Shown here: positions 18,991-28,397 of the stretch, piece after piece | How the letters are laid out: the number at the start of each line of letters is the position of its first letter | Position numbering within the stretch: position 1 is the first letter of the stretch | DNA from: Trichomonas tenax | Taxonomy: Eukaryota > Parabasalia > Trichomonadida > Trichomonadidae | Direction of reading: 5' to 3' | NCBI GenBank assembly: GCA_023091735.1 | Contig: JALKBU010000061.1 | Span: forward strand, 1 to 64,000 | Length of the DNA stretch: 64,000 nt | Translations under genes and position numbers: made by a program | The notes under the pieces: model-generated | Seen by the model: the letters and a program-made list of their open reading frames with translations, nothing else | The model's database searches: none | What the model was told of the DNA's origin: nothing

Positions 18991-19144
18991 TATTAATTTC
19001 TCCATTCAACATATCTGCAAACTTCTTCACATTTCTCAAGTACTATTTACTAATCTCTATTTCTGCCTCATTTAAAATATTCTTTATTTCTTCATGTGTA
19101 AAATCAACAGTTAAAATATCTGATGTTCTCATTCTATGTATCAT

Positions 19145-19570
19145 TTATATAAAAATAAAAAATAAAAATTAAATTAAAATTAAGCCTAATTTTCCAATCA
19201 TAAAATTTTCATAAAATAATCATTATGTGTAATTCATTAATTTATCATAAATTTTTTCATTATACAACTTTGTACATTCAATATTCAAAGAAAAAAAAAA
19301 CACCAATTTTTCTTTTCGCGATTGAAAAATTCACACTTCATATACTACTTTTAAGTTGGAAAAATTTTATTTAAATCAAACACATCAAAAATCTTTTCCC
19401 TCAAATTTGGGAAAAAAACTATTCTAGAAAGATATTACACAGTAAATTTGATGGCTATAGAAAAAAGCATTATATATCATAATATCAAAGGAGAGATGAG
19501 ATTATTTTTATTTACAAACAAAATTATTGAACAAAAAAGTATCAAATCTATAATCTAAGCCGAACTAGAC
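19145..19570. other. Right flank of the Maverick remnant, AT-rich
   Basis: A/T-only stretches and no gene. I could not find a terminal repeat marking the Maverick's right end; the element is probably truncated here. Confidence 0.4.
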
Positions 19571-20128
19571 CTAATTTGGCATTTCGTCATGTGGAGGCTG
19601 TAAAGGTGAATCCTTCTGATCAAAGAAATGCTTAATAAATCGATCATCGAGATAAACGTTTTCTACATTGCCCAAGTTTGTTTGCAGTGATTCGCTATCT
19701 GAAGACTGTGTATTCATTTTGTTCGATTCATTTTCACCAATATTAGGATTTGGAGATTCGATTTCGTATTTTGCTGGATTTTGAATATAATCATCTTTAA
19801 TAACCGAATTCCATCTGTTTTTGACACTATTGTCAGATCTCCCTTTTAAGAAAGAGCTAATATGCGACCATTTTGTTCCAAATTTTTGGACATTTTGCGC
19901 TATTATTTTATCTTCTTCGAAAGTCCAAGGTCCGAACGTATTCTGCGGTGATATGTAGTTATGCCATCTGTCTCTCAGCTGTTTTGGAGTAAAGCTTGGC
20001 ATTTGTTTGGCGAGATTCTTCCATCCAGTGAATGTCTGCTCCTTCCTTATCTGTTCCAGCTGCTTGTCGTCGTCCGGGCCGAACAATCGTCGGCGCTTGA
20101 CGCCAGAACGAGAAGTTTCATCAGTCAT
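19571..20128 (-). CDS. R2R3 Myb-like DNA-binding protein
   Basis: The 185-aa product has two Myb repeats. Repeat 1 is at about residues 15-62 (FGPDDDKQLEQI, GWKNLAKQMP, QLRDRWHNYI). Repeat 2 is at about 67-115 (GPWTFEEDKIIAQNVQKFGT, KWSHISSFLKGR, SVKNRWNSVI). KNRW and RDRWHNY are classical recognition-helix signatures. The acidic/Ser-rich C-terminus (about 120-185) may be an activation region (inference). A TCATTTT initiator lies about 20 bases upstream of the ATG. It is similar in size and plan to the Myb gene at 858-1367, a second member of the expanded trichomonad family. Confidence 0.88.
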   Translation of the reverse strand: MTDETSRSGVKRRRLFGPDDDKQLEQIRKEQTFTGWKNLAKQMPSFTPKQLRDRWHNYISPQNTFGPWTFEEDKIIAQNVQKFGTKWSHISSFLKGRSDNSVKNRWNSVIKDDYIQNPAKYEIESPNPNIGENESNKMNTQSSDSESLQTNLGNVENVYLDDRFIKHFFDQKDSPLQPPHDEMPN

Positions 20129-20948
20129 TTATATTTTTAGAAAAAAATGAATGTCTTCAGAAAAAAGGAGCGTAAATCTTTCTCTCAAATCTTCGTCAAT
20201 GCGATTTTATTTTAAATTTATGATCTCTATAGGGTGTATACAGCAAAAACTCAGTTATTTCTAAAAAATAATTTTGATAATTCAATTTTGAAAATAATTT
20301 GTGAAAAACACTCATTATATGATATATTCCAGGAAAACTTAAAAATATTGAGAGATTGCTTTGAAATGTAGACCCGAACCTTAACGTTATTAAGTTATTA
20401 GACTCCGTTTGCCATAATATAGCGCTGTGATTAATTTTTTGTAATTAATTTACAGTCTTTGTTTTTGAAAAGAACTTTTGTAATTGACACCTTTAAACAA
20501 AAGTGACAGGGTCGTCCCCTCAATTACAAATCACAATATTCAATGCGTTAAGAATGTGCTTCAAGGATACATTAAAATGGATATATTTATCAGAATACAA
20601 ACAATGCAATCTGATTAATTTAAATGAATTTCAATAATGATGTAGATGTCGAATCTCAATTTTTTAAAGCGTGACATTGCAAATAAACTGAATATGTCAA
20701 TGCTGCACGACATTGTTATGCTATTTATTTGATTTAATAGGTCATTGAAAAAAAAAACTTAAACCTAGTTTTTTTTTGCCATGACATCACTCGAACGTTT
20801 AGGACAGTTGTGTCATTTCACGCTTTCTTAAATTATGTGATTCTATGGATGCTTTCGGACATATTTACATCAGTCAAAGCGCTCAATACCCATTAAGAGT
20901 GAATATTAATTATCAATTTATATATTTGATAAGTTTACACACAAAAAC
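20129..20948. other. Divergent spacer between Myb and RasGEF genes
   Basis: This is a gene-less 820 bp serving as upstream region for both neighbours. A TCATTTC lies at 20813-20819, about 130 bp before the RasGEF ATG, too far to be a typical initiator. Nothing else was recognised. Confidence 0.45.
20144..20150 (-). promoter_or_regulatory. Initiator-like element of the second Myb gene
   Basis: TCATTTT on the minus strand lies about 20 bases before the ATG at 20128, the spacing usual for T. vaginalis initiators. Confidence 0.5.
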
Positions 20949-23030
20949 ATGCGGAGAACGAGGACTCAGCAGCGGAATGAGCCTGCGGATGAGATGCACC
21001 TCAGCAAGCCGCAGAGCGAGAACCCCAACAAGCGAAAATCGCGGAAAGAAGAAAAAGAAAACGAAGATGAAATAATGAGTCGAGATTCCAGGAAATCTTC
21101 GCATCACAGCCACAAACATTCGAGCAAATATAGTTCTAAAGATGGAAAGTCATCGGAGCGCCGTTACAAATCTGTCTCAGCAGCTTCTTCTAACAGAGAA
21201 AAATCTTCATCTTCTCACAGAAGCGCTTCTAGTTCAAGAAGCCACTCGAAAACACCGTCAGCAGATGGAAAACATGAGAGTTATCGCTCTCACGGTTCGA
21301 TTTTAAAATCAAATTCGTTAATTGATAACAGTATTAAATTACAGGAAATACAGACACAACGTCAAGATGTTCCACCTCCACTTTTAAGTGGGCGCACGAG
21401 GACAAGAAGAAAACAGCAAGATTCGCCAAATTTTAACTCAGCTGATGACTTATTGTTTAGTTTGATTGATACCAAAACCACCAAATTCGTTCCTCCGCCA
21501 TCTGACAGTTCTTCACAGTTCGATACTATGACAGGTGAAGAAATTGAATTGCATCAAACTTTAAATTCGCCTCCAACACCAAGAATACAAACAATTCACA
21601 GAAGGAAACTTTCACGCTATGACTATGAAGTATACTTTGCTTCGCGTTTCGCTGCAACTTCTAGAAATATTACAATTCAAAACTATTTCGACGATCTTGT
21701 TCCTCTTTCTCAGGACAGTCGCGAAAGACAGGACTTAATGCAATTGATTATACAGAAAGTTTCGGCTACAGCTGGAACAAGAACGAGATCACAAAACGAA
21801 TGGCGATTTTTCCGCGACGCGATACTCAGACGTAACTTCGATGAAATTCTGTTCCTATCAAAGCGTTACGCTGAAACCAGTGATTTACAATTGACGAGAT
21901 TTTTTGCATCTGACAAAACAGATTTAACATCTGTGCCAATAGAATATGTCGATTCTTTGACTCTTTCTGGTATCAAGATACCCAGGATAGGCGACAGGAC
22001 ACATGTTTTCACATGTCATATTATTCAAACAGATCTCGGCAATATTTGGAAGAGAGTGGCTGTGATGGCTCAATCATGTGGCGAAATACAAGATTTGTTT
22101 GCTGAGTCTGTGTTTAACTATGCAATGAACTGGATATTGATGTTTCCATCAGATTTCTCGCGCGAGTTCTACAAAGTATTCTCGCAAGCGATCAAAGTCA
22201 CAATTAATGCCTCTCCAAACTTGAAATACGCTCTTTACTTCGCTCGCGCTGTTGCTCGTGCGCTCAGCAAGAGAATGATTACTTCTGACCGCTTGAACGA
22301 GTTGCCGAGAAGTTCTCCGCTTAATCATGCACAGTGGGGAATGCCACCTTTAGGAGTTCCTCCACAGGCTATCGCCGAGCACTTCATGTTCGTGGAAGCA
22401 GAGATGATCGCTAAATTATCTATAGATGACATTTTGTCGCAAAGATTCCTCGATATCGTTACTGGATTTAATTCAACTTGTGATTACATCTGCAGACATA
22501 TTTTGACTGATGATCCAAGAAGCAGAGCTCGCAATATATCATATTGGATAGACACGATGACGTTTTCTGCAAAGATTGGAAATTTGTTCCTTGTCTTTGA
22601 GATTTCGGCGGCATTGAACACTCCAGCAATTTCTCGCCTTCGTCGTACTTGGGAGGCTGTTTCTGGAGAGCTCAAAGATCGTTTCTATAGTCTCGATGAA
22701 CTCACATCTCCTTACGATGATTATGCTGCAATGCGTAATTTCGTCAGTCAACGTCCAAAGACAGAATGCCTTCCATTCGTTCTTGCTTATGCACGAATGT
22801 CTGAACAAGTACGTGCAGTAGACAGTGGACGAGGTGTAGACATGATGAAGATGGATGTTATTGGATCACTCGCATTGCAGTTCCGCGAATGGGGTCTTCG
22901 AACATATAGTGTCGACAATAGTGTCGTTGACTTCGTTAGATCAGTCAAAGAATCAAAGAGTCCAGGATTTGACCTTCCTATAGATGTCCTGTCTAGAAAG
23001 TATGAACCGCCTTTATCTCTTCCGTTCTGA
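20949..23030 (+). CDS. RasGEF (CDC25-domain) protein with disordered N-terminus
   Basis: The 693-aa product probably exchanges GDP for GTP on a Ras-like GTPase. Residues 1-110 are Ser/Arg/Lys/His rich and disordered (HHSHKHSSKYSSKDGK). Residues 190-420 are helical and may hold a RasGEF N-type domain. The catalytic CDC25 domain is at about 465-690: QAIAEHFMFVEAEMIAKLS, FNSTCDYICRHIL, ISYWIDTMTFSAKIGNLFLV, RLRRTWEAVSGELKDRF, and TECLPFVLAYARM. The order and spacing of these blocks fit the family. The ATG at 20949 is the first in frame. Trichomonads encode many such GEFs; the target GTPase cannot be read from sequence. Confidence 0.82.
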   Translation: MRRTRTQQRNEPADEMHLSKPQSENPNKRKSRKEEKENEDEIMSRDSRKSSHHSHKHSSKYSSKDGKSSERRYKSVSAASSNREKSSSSHRSASSSRSHSKTPSADGKHESYRSHGSILKSNSLIDNSIKLQEIQTQRQDVPPPLLSGRTRTRRKQQDSPNFNSADDLLFSLIDTKTTKFVPPPSDSSSQFDTMTGEEIELHQTLNSPPTPRIQTIHRRKLSRYDYEVYFASRFAATSRNITIQNYFDDLVPLSQDSRERQDLMQLIIQKVSATAGTRTRSQNEWRFFRDAILRRNFDEILFLSKRYAETSDLQLTRFFASDKTDLTSVPIEYVDSLTLSGIKIPRIGDRTHVFTCHIIQTDLGNIWKRVAVMAQSCGEIQDLFAESVFNYAMNWILMFPSDFSREFYKVFSQAIKVTINASPNLKYALYFARAVARALSKRMITSDRLNELPRSSPLNHAQWGMPPLGVPPQAIAEHFMFVEAEMIAKLSIDDILSQRFLDIVTGFNSTCDYICRHILTDDPRSRARNISYWIDTMTFSAKIGNLFLVFEISAALNTPAISRLRRTWEAVSGELKDRFYSLDELTSPYDDYAAMRNFVSQRPKTECLPFVLAYARMSEQVRAVDSGRGVDMMKMDVIGSLALQFREWGLRTYSVDNSVVDFVRSVKESKSPGFDLPIDVLSRKYEPPLSLPF

Positions 23031-26000
23031 TCTGTTATTTTATTTTTTTTTGTTTTTTAATATTTTAAATATAACTTGTTGATTGTTTTTGAAATGATAC
23101 CACTTGCCTTTAGTTACACTTTCTTATATTATATTTTATTTATAAAAATGTTCTTAATTTGTAACAAAATTAACTTCATTAATGTTAGGAATAGATATAA
23201 TTTTTAAATTATGATCATTTTCAAGAGTGGAAAAAGCAAAATATAGAATAAATTTTAATCACAAAATATTAAAACAATAAATAGAGATATATCTGGAACT
23301 ACCTATTATTTGTTATCATCAAATTAAATATATCATTGTTTAATCATGCTAGGATCAATATCTCACTATAAAATTTCAATATCGAAAAATTTCAGGAAAC
23401 AATAAAAATTAAAACTTGCAAGTCACTAAAACATGCTACAGAAGGACAATAATCCATAAATATAATGGTTTTCATACCATTTATCATTAGAAATTATCCA
23501 AATAATCAAACTTAAAGATGCCCTAACTTTCCATAAATATGTTGCATAAATACAACATATATCATAGTACAAATTTGATACTTTAATTTTGCTTATTCAT
23601 CGACGAATAAACATTTTGTGTCAGATGAGCGACTTTTGGTTTGACATTTAAATTTTTTCATAGAACTCTAACAAATGGTACACAATTAAATATATTTATA
23701 GTTTAAAACTCAAAATTTATCGTAAATAACAAGATTTCCTAATTTCGAGCGGAAAAGGCACATTTTATTCTCTAGACTGCATAATATCGGTTTTATTATA
23801 TAATCCTAAATTTAAATGGAAATTCACACAAGAAAAGGAGGGGAACTTTTTTACAATTTTTTCGGAGTTTCTTCTCTTCAGTAAACTTTTTCCTATGACA
23901 AGTTGCAGCAATTCTGCTACTTCCATTAGACTAAGCAAAAGGAATGCCGCCAGATTACAATAGACATCATCGACGAAAGCAAAATCTATTAAAGAGATAT
24001 TATCGAATTAACCTGCGCTTTAACAATTATTTGATATTCCAGGGTTTTGTAGCACACTTATTAGATTGCGCTAATTTTGAGGCGTTTTCGATGTATGAAA
24101 TAATCTCAATTTTTTCGATCTTTGTCAAAATACTACAATTTTGACTGTAGGTCGCAACATATAAAGAATGTATATCATTTATGTTACAGAAGTACTTTTC
24201 AATAAAGTGAGCCAGTTTTATAATACAAAATGGAATTTGCGAACAGATGAGATTCATGGTTAAAAATACTCTGTTACTGAATGCTCATGATACTTTTCTA
24301 ACATTTACATCAGTAAAATGTTGATTCACCTTTATTACAAACTTAATCGAAATTCCAAAAGACCAAAAATGATAAAACCTAACCTCTGTTTGTACAAAAT
24401 GCTATTTTTTATGTAATCAGGATACAATTAACTATGCTGTTAGACTTAATTCGTATGAGAATTTTGAAAAAATCATATTTATGTTATAACATAAGCAAAC
24501 TTTGTGGAGCATATATTTGAAAAGTGAACTTAAAGATTCTCTCTACTTTCTTTATGAAAAATCTTATAAAATGGATAATTATTTTGAATATTGGTTACAA
24601 AACACAAATATTTTCAAGTTCCAATATTCTCACTATAATATATGAACAAATCAGTATTTTTCATAAAAATATTTTAATTTTGTTGTATTAAATCATAGTC
24701 AGGTGAAAATTTGCAATATAACATGCATCGATCAAGTATTTAATCTAAATGATGCGCTTCATGTGACTATTTAAGTCTCCATTGACCGAGATATCAATTT
24801 GATTTTATCGAAAAATTGAACAATTTATATATTTGAAGTGTGATAATACTATACTTGCAATTTAATATCAAGTGAGACAAGTAAATGTTCGATATTTGCA
24901 TTTTTTGCTCGAAATACTATTTCAATCTGGATGATTGGCTCACACAAATGACTCCCGCTCGTATATTATTTGTTTCCCATTGGGTGTGGGGCCTACTGTG
25001 TGAGATCGAAGGCAATTGGTAGTAAAAGGCGAAGTTCCCCCCTTTTATCCTATGGTAATTTTGCGAATATAATGCTATTTTGCAAAAATCTTGTGAATAA
25101 TATGTGCTGGAACCAAATTTTGGCGATAATTTTCGAATAAACAATTGCTATACACGATTGAAAGCCCATTTGTTGGATTAAATTACTTCTCTGTTTATAA
25201 ATGTGAACGTTTATTACTTCTTTGCTCCCCACAAAATCAGCTTGTTCTGCAAAGGAAGCGCTGATTACAGGATACATAAACAATTACCTATCGATTGCCA
25301 TCTTCATACCACCTTTGTTCGCCGAAACTTGTTGTATAAAAAATTCACCATGGAAATCCGAGCTTAGTTACACTAGTAAACCCATTGCACCGTCAGCAAA
25401 ATACACGGACTGTTATCCTTGCTATTAGAAAGTACTAATACAGCAAAATGATTCTACGAAATATTGAAAATACATCTTTTCGATGTCATTTTATTGAATT
25501 TAGAATATCTATACATTGCATACTCACATTTCATCACTTAATGATTTTTTTTTTTCAAAAAAAAAATGCGTTCATTGGGGTTGAGCGATAAGCGATTTTT
25601 GAAAAAAATCCACTTTCTCATAGCATCATCCAAATTTAGATTTGGTGATATATGCATTACCTAATAGCTATAAATTTTATGCTCTATTAATATTGACCGA
25701 ATATCTTTGATATTCGAAAAAATGAAATTTAATTTTCTTAAATATTAGACTTTTTTTCGAAATTCAATCCATAGCACTAATCTCTAAAATAAGCAAGTTA
25801 TACTGTTAAAGTTATTCTGATTTAATTGCCTGCGTGAGACTCTGATTGATTTTTTAAAATTCATTATGATTATGAATTTGTTCTTTCGAATATTTGAATA
25901 GTTCATTCAAATTTAAAAATCAATCAGAGCTTCGAATGTTAGGTTTTATCCTTTGCAATTGTGCACAATGCTGATACACGTTTTGGAAAATAGTGCTATG

Positions 26001-26457
26001 GATTCAAACTTATAACTTTACATGTTGCGACGAAATTCGAAATTTTAATTTGGCAGATATTACTGTAATCGAAATATTATTCTGAACACATATTCTATAC
26101 ATATAGTAGTATAGTACCATATAAGTTTTAAACTTGTGAGTCAATGCTATCCCAAGTTATAAATGCAACAAAAAAAGATGTGATTTAGGGCATCCTTAAA
26201 TTAAAATTTCGAACCAAAAAATCGACTTTACTGAGAAACCACAATCTATTATAAGTAAAAGTATAATAATATTATTTTATTATAGATATGTATATATATG
26301 ATAACATATTAGAAAGTCTTTAATCTTTTCCTTGTGGAAATTAGAAGAGGTTTTATACGCCATATATATAAGATTAGTTTTTTCTGCCACGTAAATAATT
26401 ACGATAGCATTTTATGTAAAAGTGTCAGGATTATGGTAAAAATAAATCAATAAAAAA
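23031..26457. other. Long gene-poor spacer, 3.4 kb
   Basis: No supported gene. The patch at about 24930-25440 is less AT-rich than its surroundings. It reads in a broken minus-strand frame with protein-like stretches (for example PVISASFAEQADFVGSKEV near 25230-25280), interrupted by stops, so it may be an old gene remnant of unknown family. A hairpin lies at 25840-25929. A motif TTTTCTGCCACGTAAATAAT lies near 26380, just before the transporter gene. Confidence 0.45.
25840..25929. repeat. Hairpin-forming inverted repeat
   Basis: CTCTGATTGATTTTT (25840-25854) pairs with AAAAATCAATCAGAG (25915-25929), a 15-bp perfect stem with a loop of about 60 bases. It could be the ends of a tiny inverted-repeat element or a structured RNA. 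No other support. Confidence 0.5.
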
Positions 26458-27837
26458 ATGTCAACACAAGATCAGTCCAATCCAGTCGTCGACCAGCTGA
26501 TTGTCGAACAGACTCTTCCAACTGAACGCGCTACACCGAATGACCAACAGATGCCGAACACAACACAAGATATCGAAAAGAAGGGTGATTTTGAGAAATT
26601 CGACGAAGAAGAGCAACCGCAAACTGTCGGATACTTCGGAACAATAATGAATTTGCTCAATTCTATTCTCGGGGTCGGTATTCTTGCAGGACCATTCGCT
26701 TGTAGGGCAACAGGACTATTTCCGTCATTGTTTTTACTGATTCTGACAGCAGTTCTCTCTAATATTACCACTTCTTTACTCATTAAGCTCGAAAATGAAA
26801 CAAAAGCAAATGGATTAGACGATTTGGCTGAGAAAGTGTTTGGAGGATTTGGACAGGTCGTTGTTTCTCTCCTCACTCTTCTGTTTTGCATCACTTGCAA
26901 CCTCGCATATCTCATTATTGCTATCAATAATATTGTTTGGTGGTTCACGCCTGTGATGAACATCGCAGAGCCACTTTGGAGACGTTCGGTTACAGCGCTC
27001 ATCTACTGCCTAGTGTTACCTGTCGCTCTTTCGATTCCGAAGTCAATCAAATTCTTATCTTACATGTCTACCTTCACTATCTTGCTCATGCTCGTTTACT
27101 TCTCCGCAATGATCGCTCAAGGTATCATTGATCTTGGAATTAAGAAGAAAGGACCAGCAAAATCATTCTCATACGGAAAATTGGGCAGTGGCATTGATGT
27201 TTTCCAGTCTATTGCACTTCTTTCTCTCAGCTTTACACTTCCATTGACATCAATGCCAATTTTGGCAAGATTTAAGCCAGAATTGACACCAAGAAGAATC
27301 GCATTGACAACAACAACATGCATCTGCTTAGTTATTGTTGCTGTTCCAAGCGCCATCGGTTATGTTTTGTTTGGCAATGAGACGAAGCAAGTTATCCTTA
27401 CCAACTTCAAAGATAACAAATTATTCGTCGGTGTTGGTGTTTGCTTCTTCATTGCTGTCACACTGTCGTACCCATGCATGAACCGTCAGATACTAGCTTC
27501 TTGGTCCACAATTATCTACCATGAGAATGATTTTGAGAAGCTCGACAAATGCAGATACGCATCAATACAGTTCATTTCTCACGTTTTCCCTGTTTGCTTC
27601 GCAATGATTCTTCCTGCTTCAGGCCCAATCATACAGATCTGCGGTGCCATTGGTGGCTGCATTGTTGACTTTTCCGTTCCTGCTCTTTTATGGCTTGTTT
27701 ACAAGAAACCAGGATTCAAGAAGTTCGATCTCTATGGCTGCATTCTATTGTTCTTATTCGGCTTAGTTTCATGCGCAATCAGCCTTTACTTCGGTATTAA
27801 CGATATTGTTATAGATATGAAGCAGCAAAAGACATAA
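26458..27837 (+). CDS. Amino-acid transporter, AAAP family
   Basis: The 459-aa product matches the amino acid/auxin permease (SLC32/36/38-like, Aa_trans) family. A charged cytosolic N-terminus of about 55 residues is followed by about eleven hydrophobic helices. The first has the family signature (TIMNLLNSILGVGILAGPFA). Others include LTLLFCITCNLAYLIIAINN, LPVALSIPKSIKFLSYMSTF and FAMILPASGPIIQICGAIGG. Family members use a proton or sodium gradient to move amino acids across the plasma or lysosomal membrane. Parabasalids scavenge amino acids, so this fits. The substrate is unknown. The ATG follows an A-run directly. Confidence 0.88.
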   Translation: MSTQDQSNPVVDQLIVEQTLPTERATPNDQQMPNTTQDIEKKGDFEKFDEEEQPQTVGYFGTIMNLLNSILGVGILAGPFACRATGLFPSLFLLILTAVLSNITTSLLIKLENETKANGLDDLAEKVFGGFGQVVVSLLTLLFCITCNLAYLIIAINNIVWWFTPVMNIAEPLWRRSVTALIYCLVLPVALSIPKSIKFLSYMSTFTILLMLVYFSAMIAQGIIDLGIKKKGPAKSFSYGKLGSGIDVFQSIALLSLSFTLPLTSMPILARFKPELTPRRIALTTTTCICLVIVAVPSAIGYVLFGNETKQVILTNFKDNKLFVGVGVCFFIAVTLSYPCMNRQILASWSTIIYHENDFEKLDKCRYASIQFISHVFPVCFAMILPASGPIIQICGAIGGCIVDFSVPALLWLVYKKPGFKKFDLYGCILLFLFGLVSCAISLYFGINDIVIDMKQQKT

Positions 27838-28397
27838 TTCGAAAAACCATATATTGATTGATGTTTTTTCCATGTATTTTCTCATCTTTATGAATAAATA
27901 TCTCCTTTCAAAAATGATTGTTTTGGATATTGCTTAAATGCATCAAATACATGTTTACTATCAAATGAGGATCTTTCAAATGTTAGAAGTCATTCAAAAT
28001 AAAGCGTATAAATGCATGAAAACCAAACAATGCACTACAAAAGTTCATGGCGATATTACTTCTAATAGAACTTGTTAAGATATATCTTTCACTCAGGATA
28101 AGAAATCATTTTATATTTTGACACTTTACAATTTACAATGACAAAAATATATTTAACTCCGTTTTGGTACCTCAACAACAGTGCTTGATGATGCAACTCC
28201 AGTGACATAAAAATTACATTACAAAATGCAAATAAATATTTTTCATATTAAGAAATACCGCATAATTCTGGACAATTTTGTGGTAATCAGATTTCAAAGT
28301 TCATGCAATAGCCAAATATAGTGTCCAATGAGTCAAAAAATTATAAAAAATTGGCACTCAAAAAACTGACAACCAAAAAGTGCCAGCAAAAACAAGA
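27838..28397. other. Spacer upstream of the CBP80-like gene
   Basis: A gene-less 560-bp stretch. Apart from a frame extension without ATG reaching 28380, I see nothing specific. Confidence 0.4.

Larger units (their letters stand above)
15699..19144 (-). pseudogene. Decayed small gene upstream of polB, split by two TIR elements
   Basis: Three minus-strand pieces read on from one another once the two inserted elements are removed. Piece one is 18991-19144 (starting MIHRMRTSDILTV). Piece two is 16990-17201 (containing NKEYFKVFISGYEIDENVYE). Piece three is 15699-15723. At the 17.2-19.0 kb element the frame resumes exactly if one copy of a duplicated TA is kept. The gene is also dead in itself: an in-frame TAG at 19043-19045 and a one-base shift near 17082. 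It would have encoded roughly 120 charged residues of no recognised family, probably a Maverick accessory gene because it lies directly upstream of, and on the same strand as, the polymerase. Confidence 0.55.
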
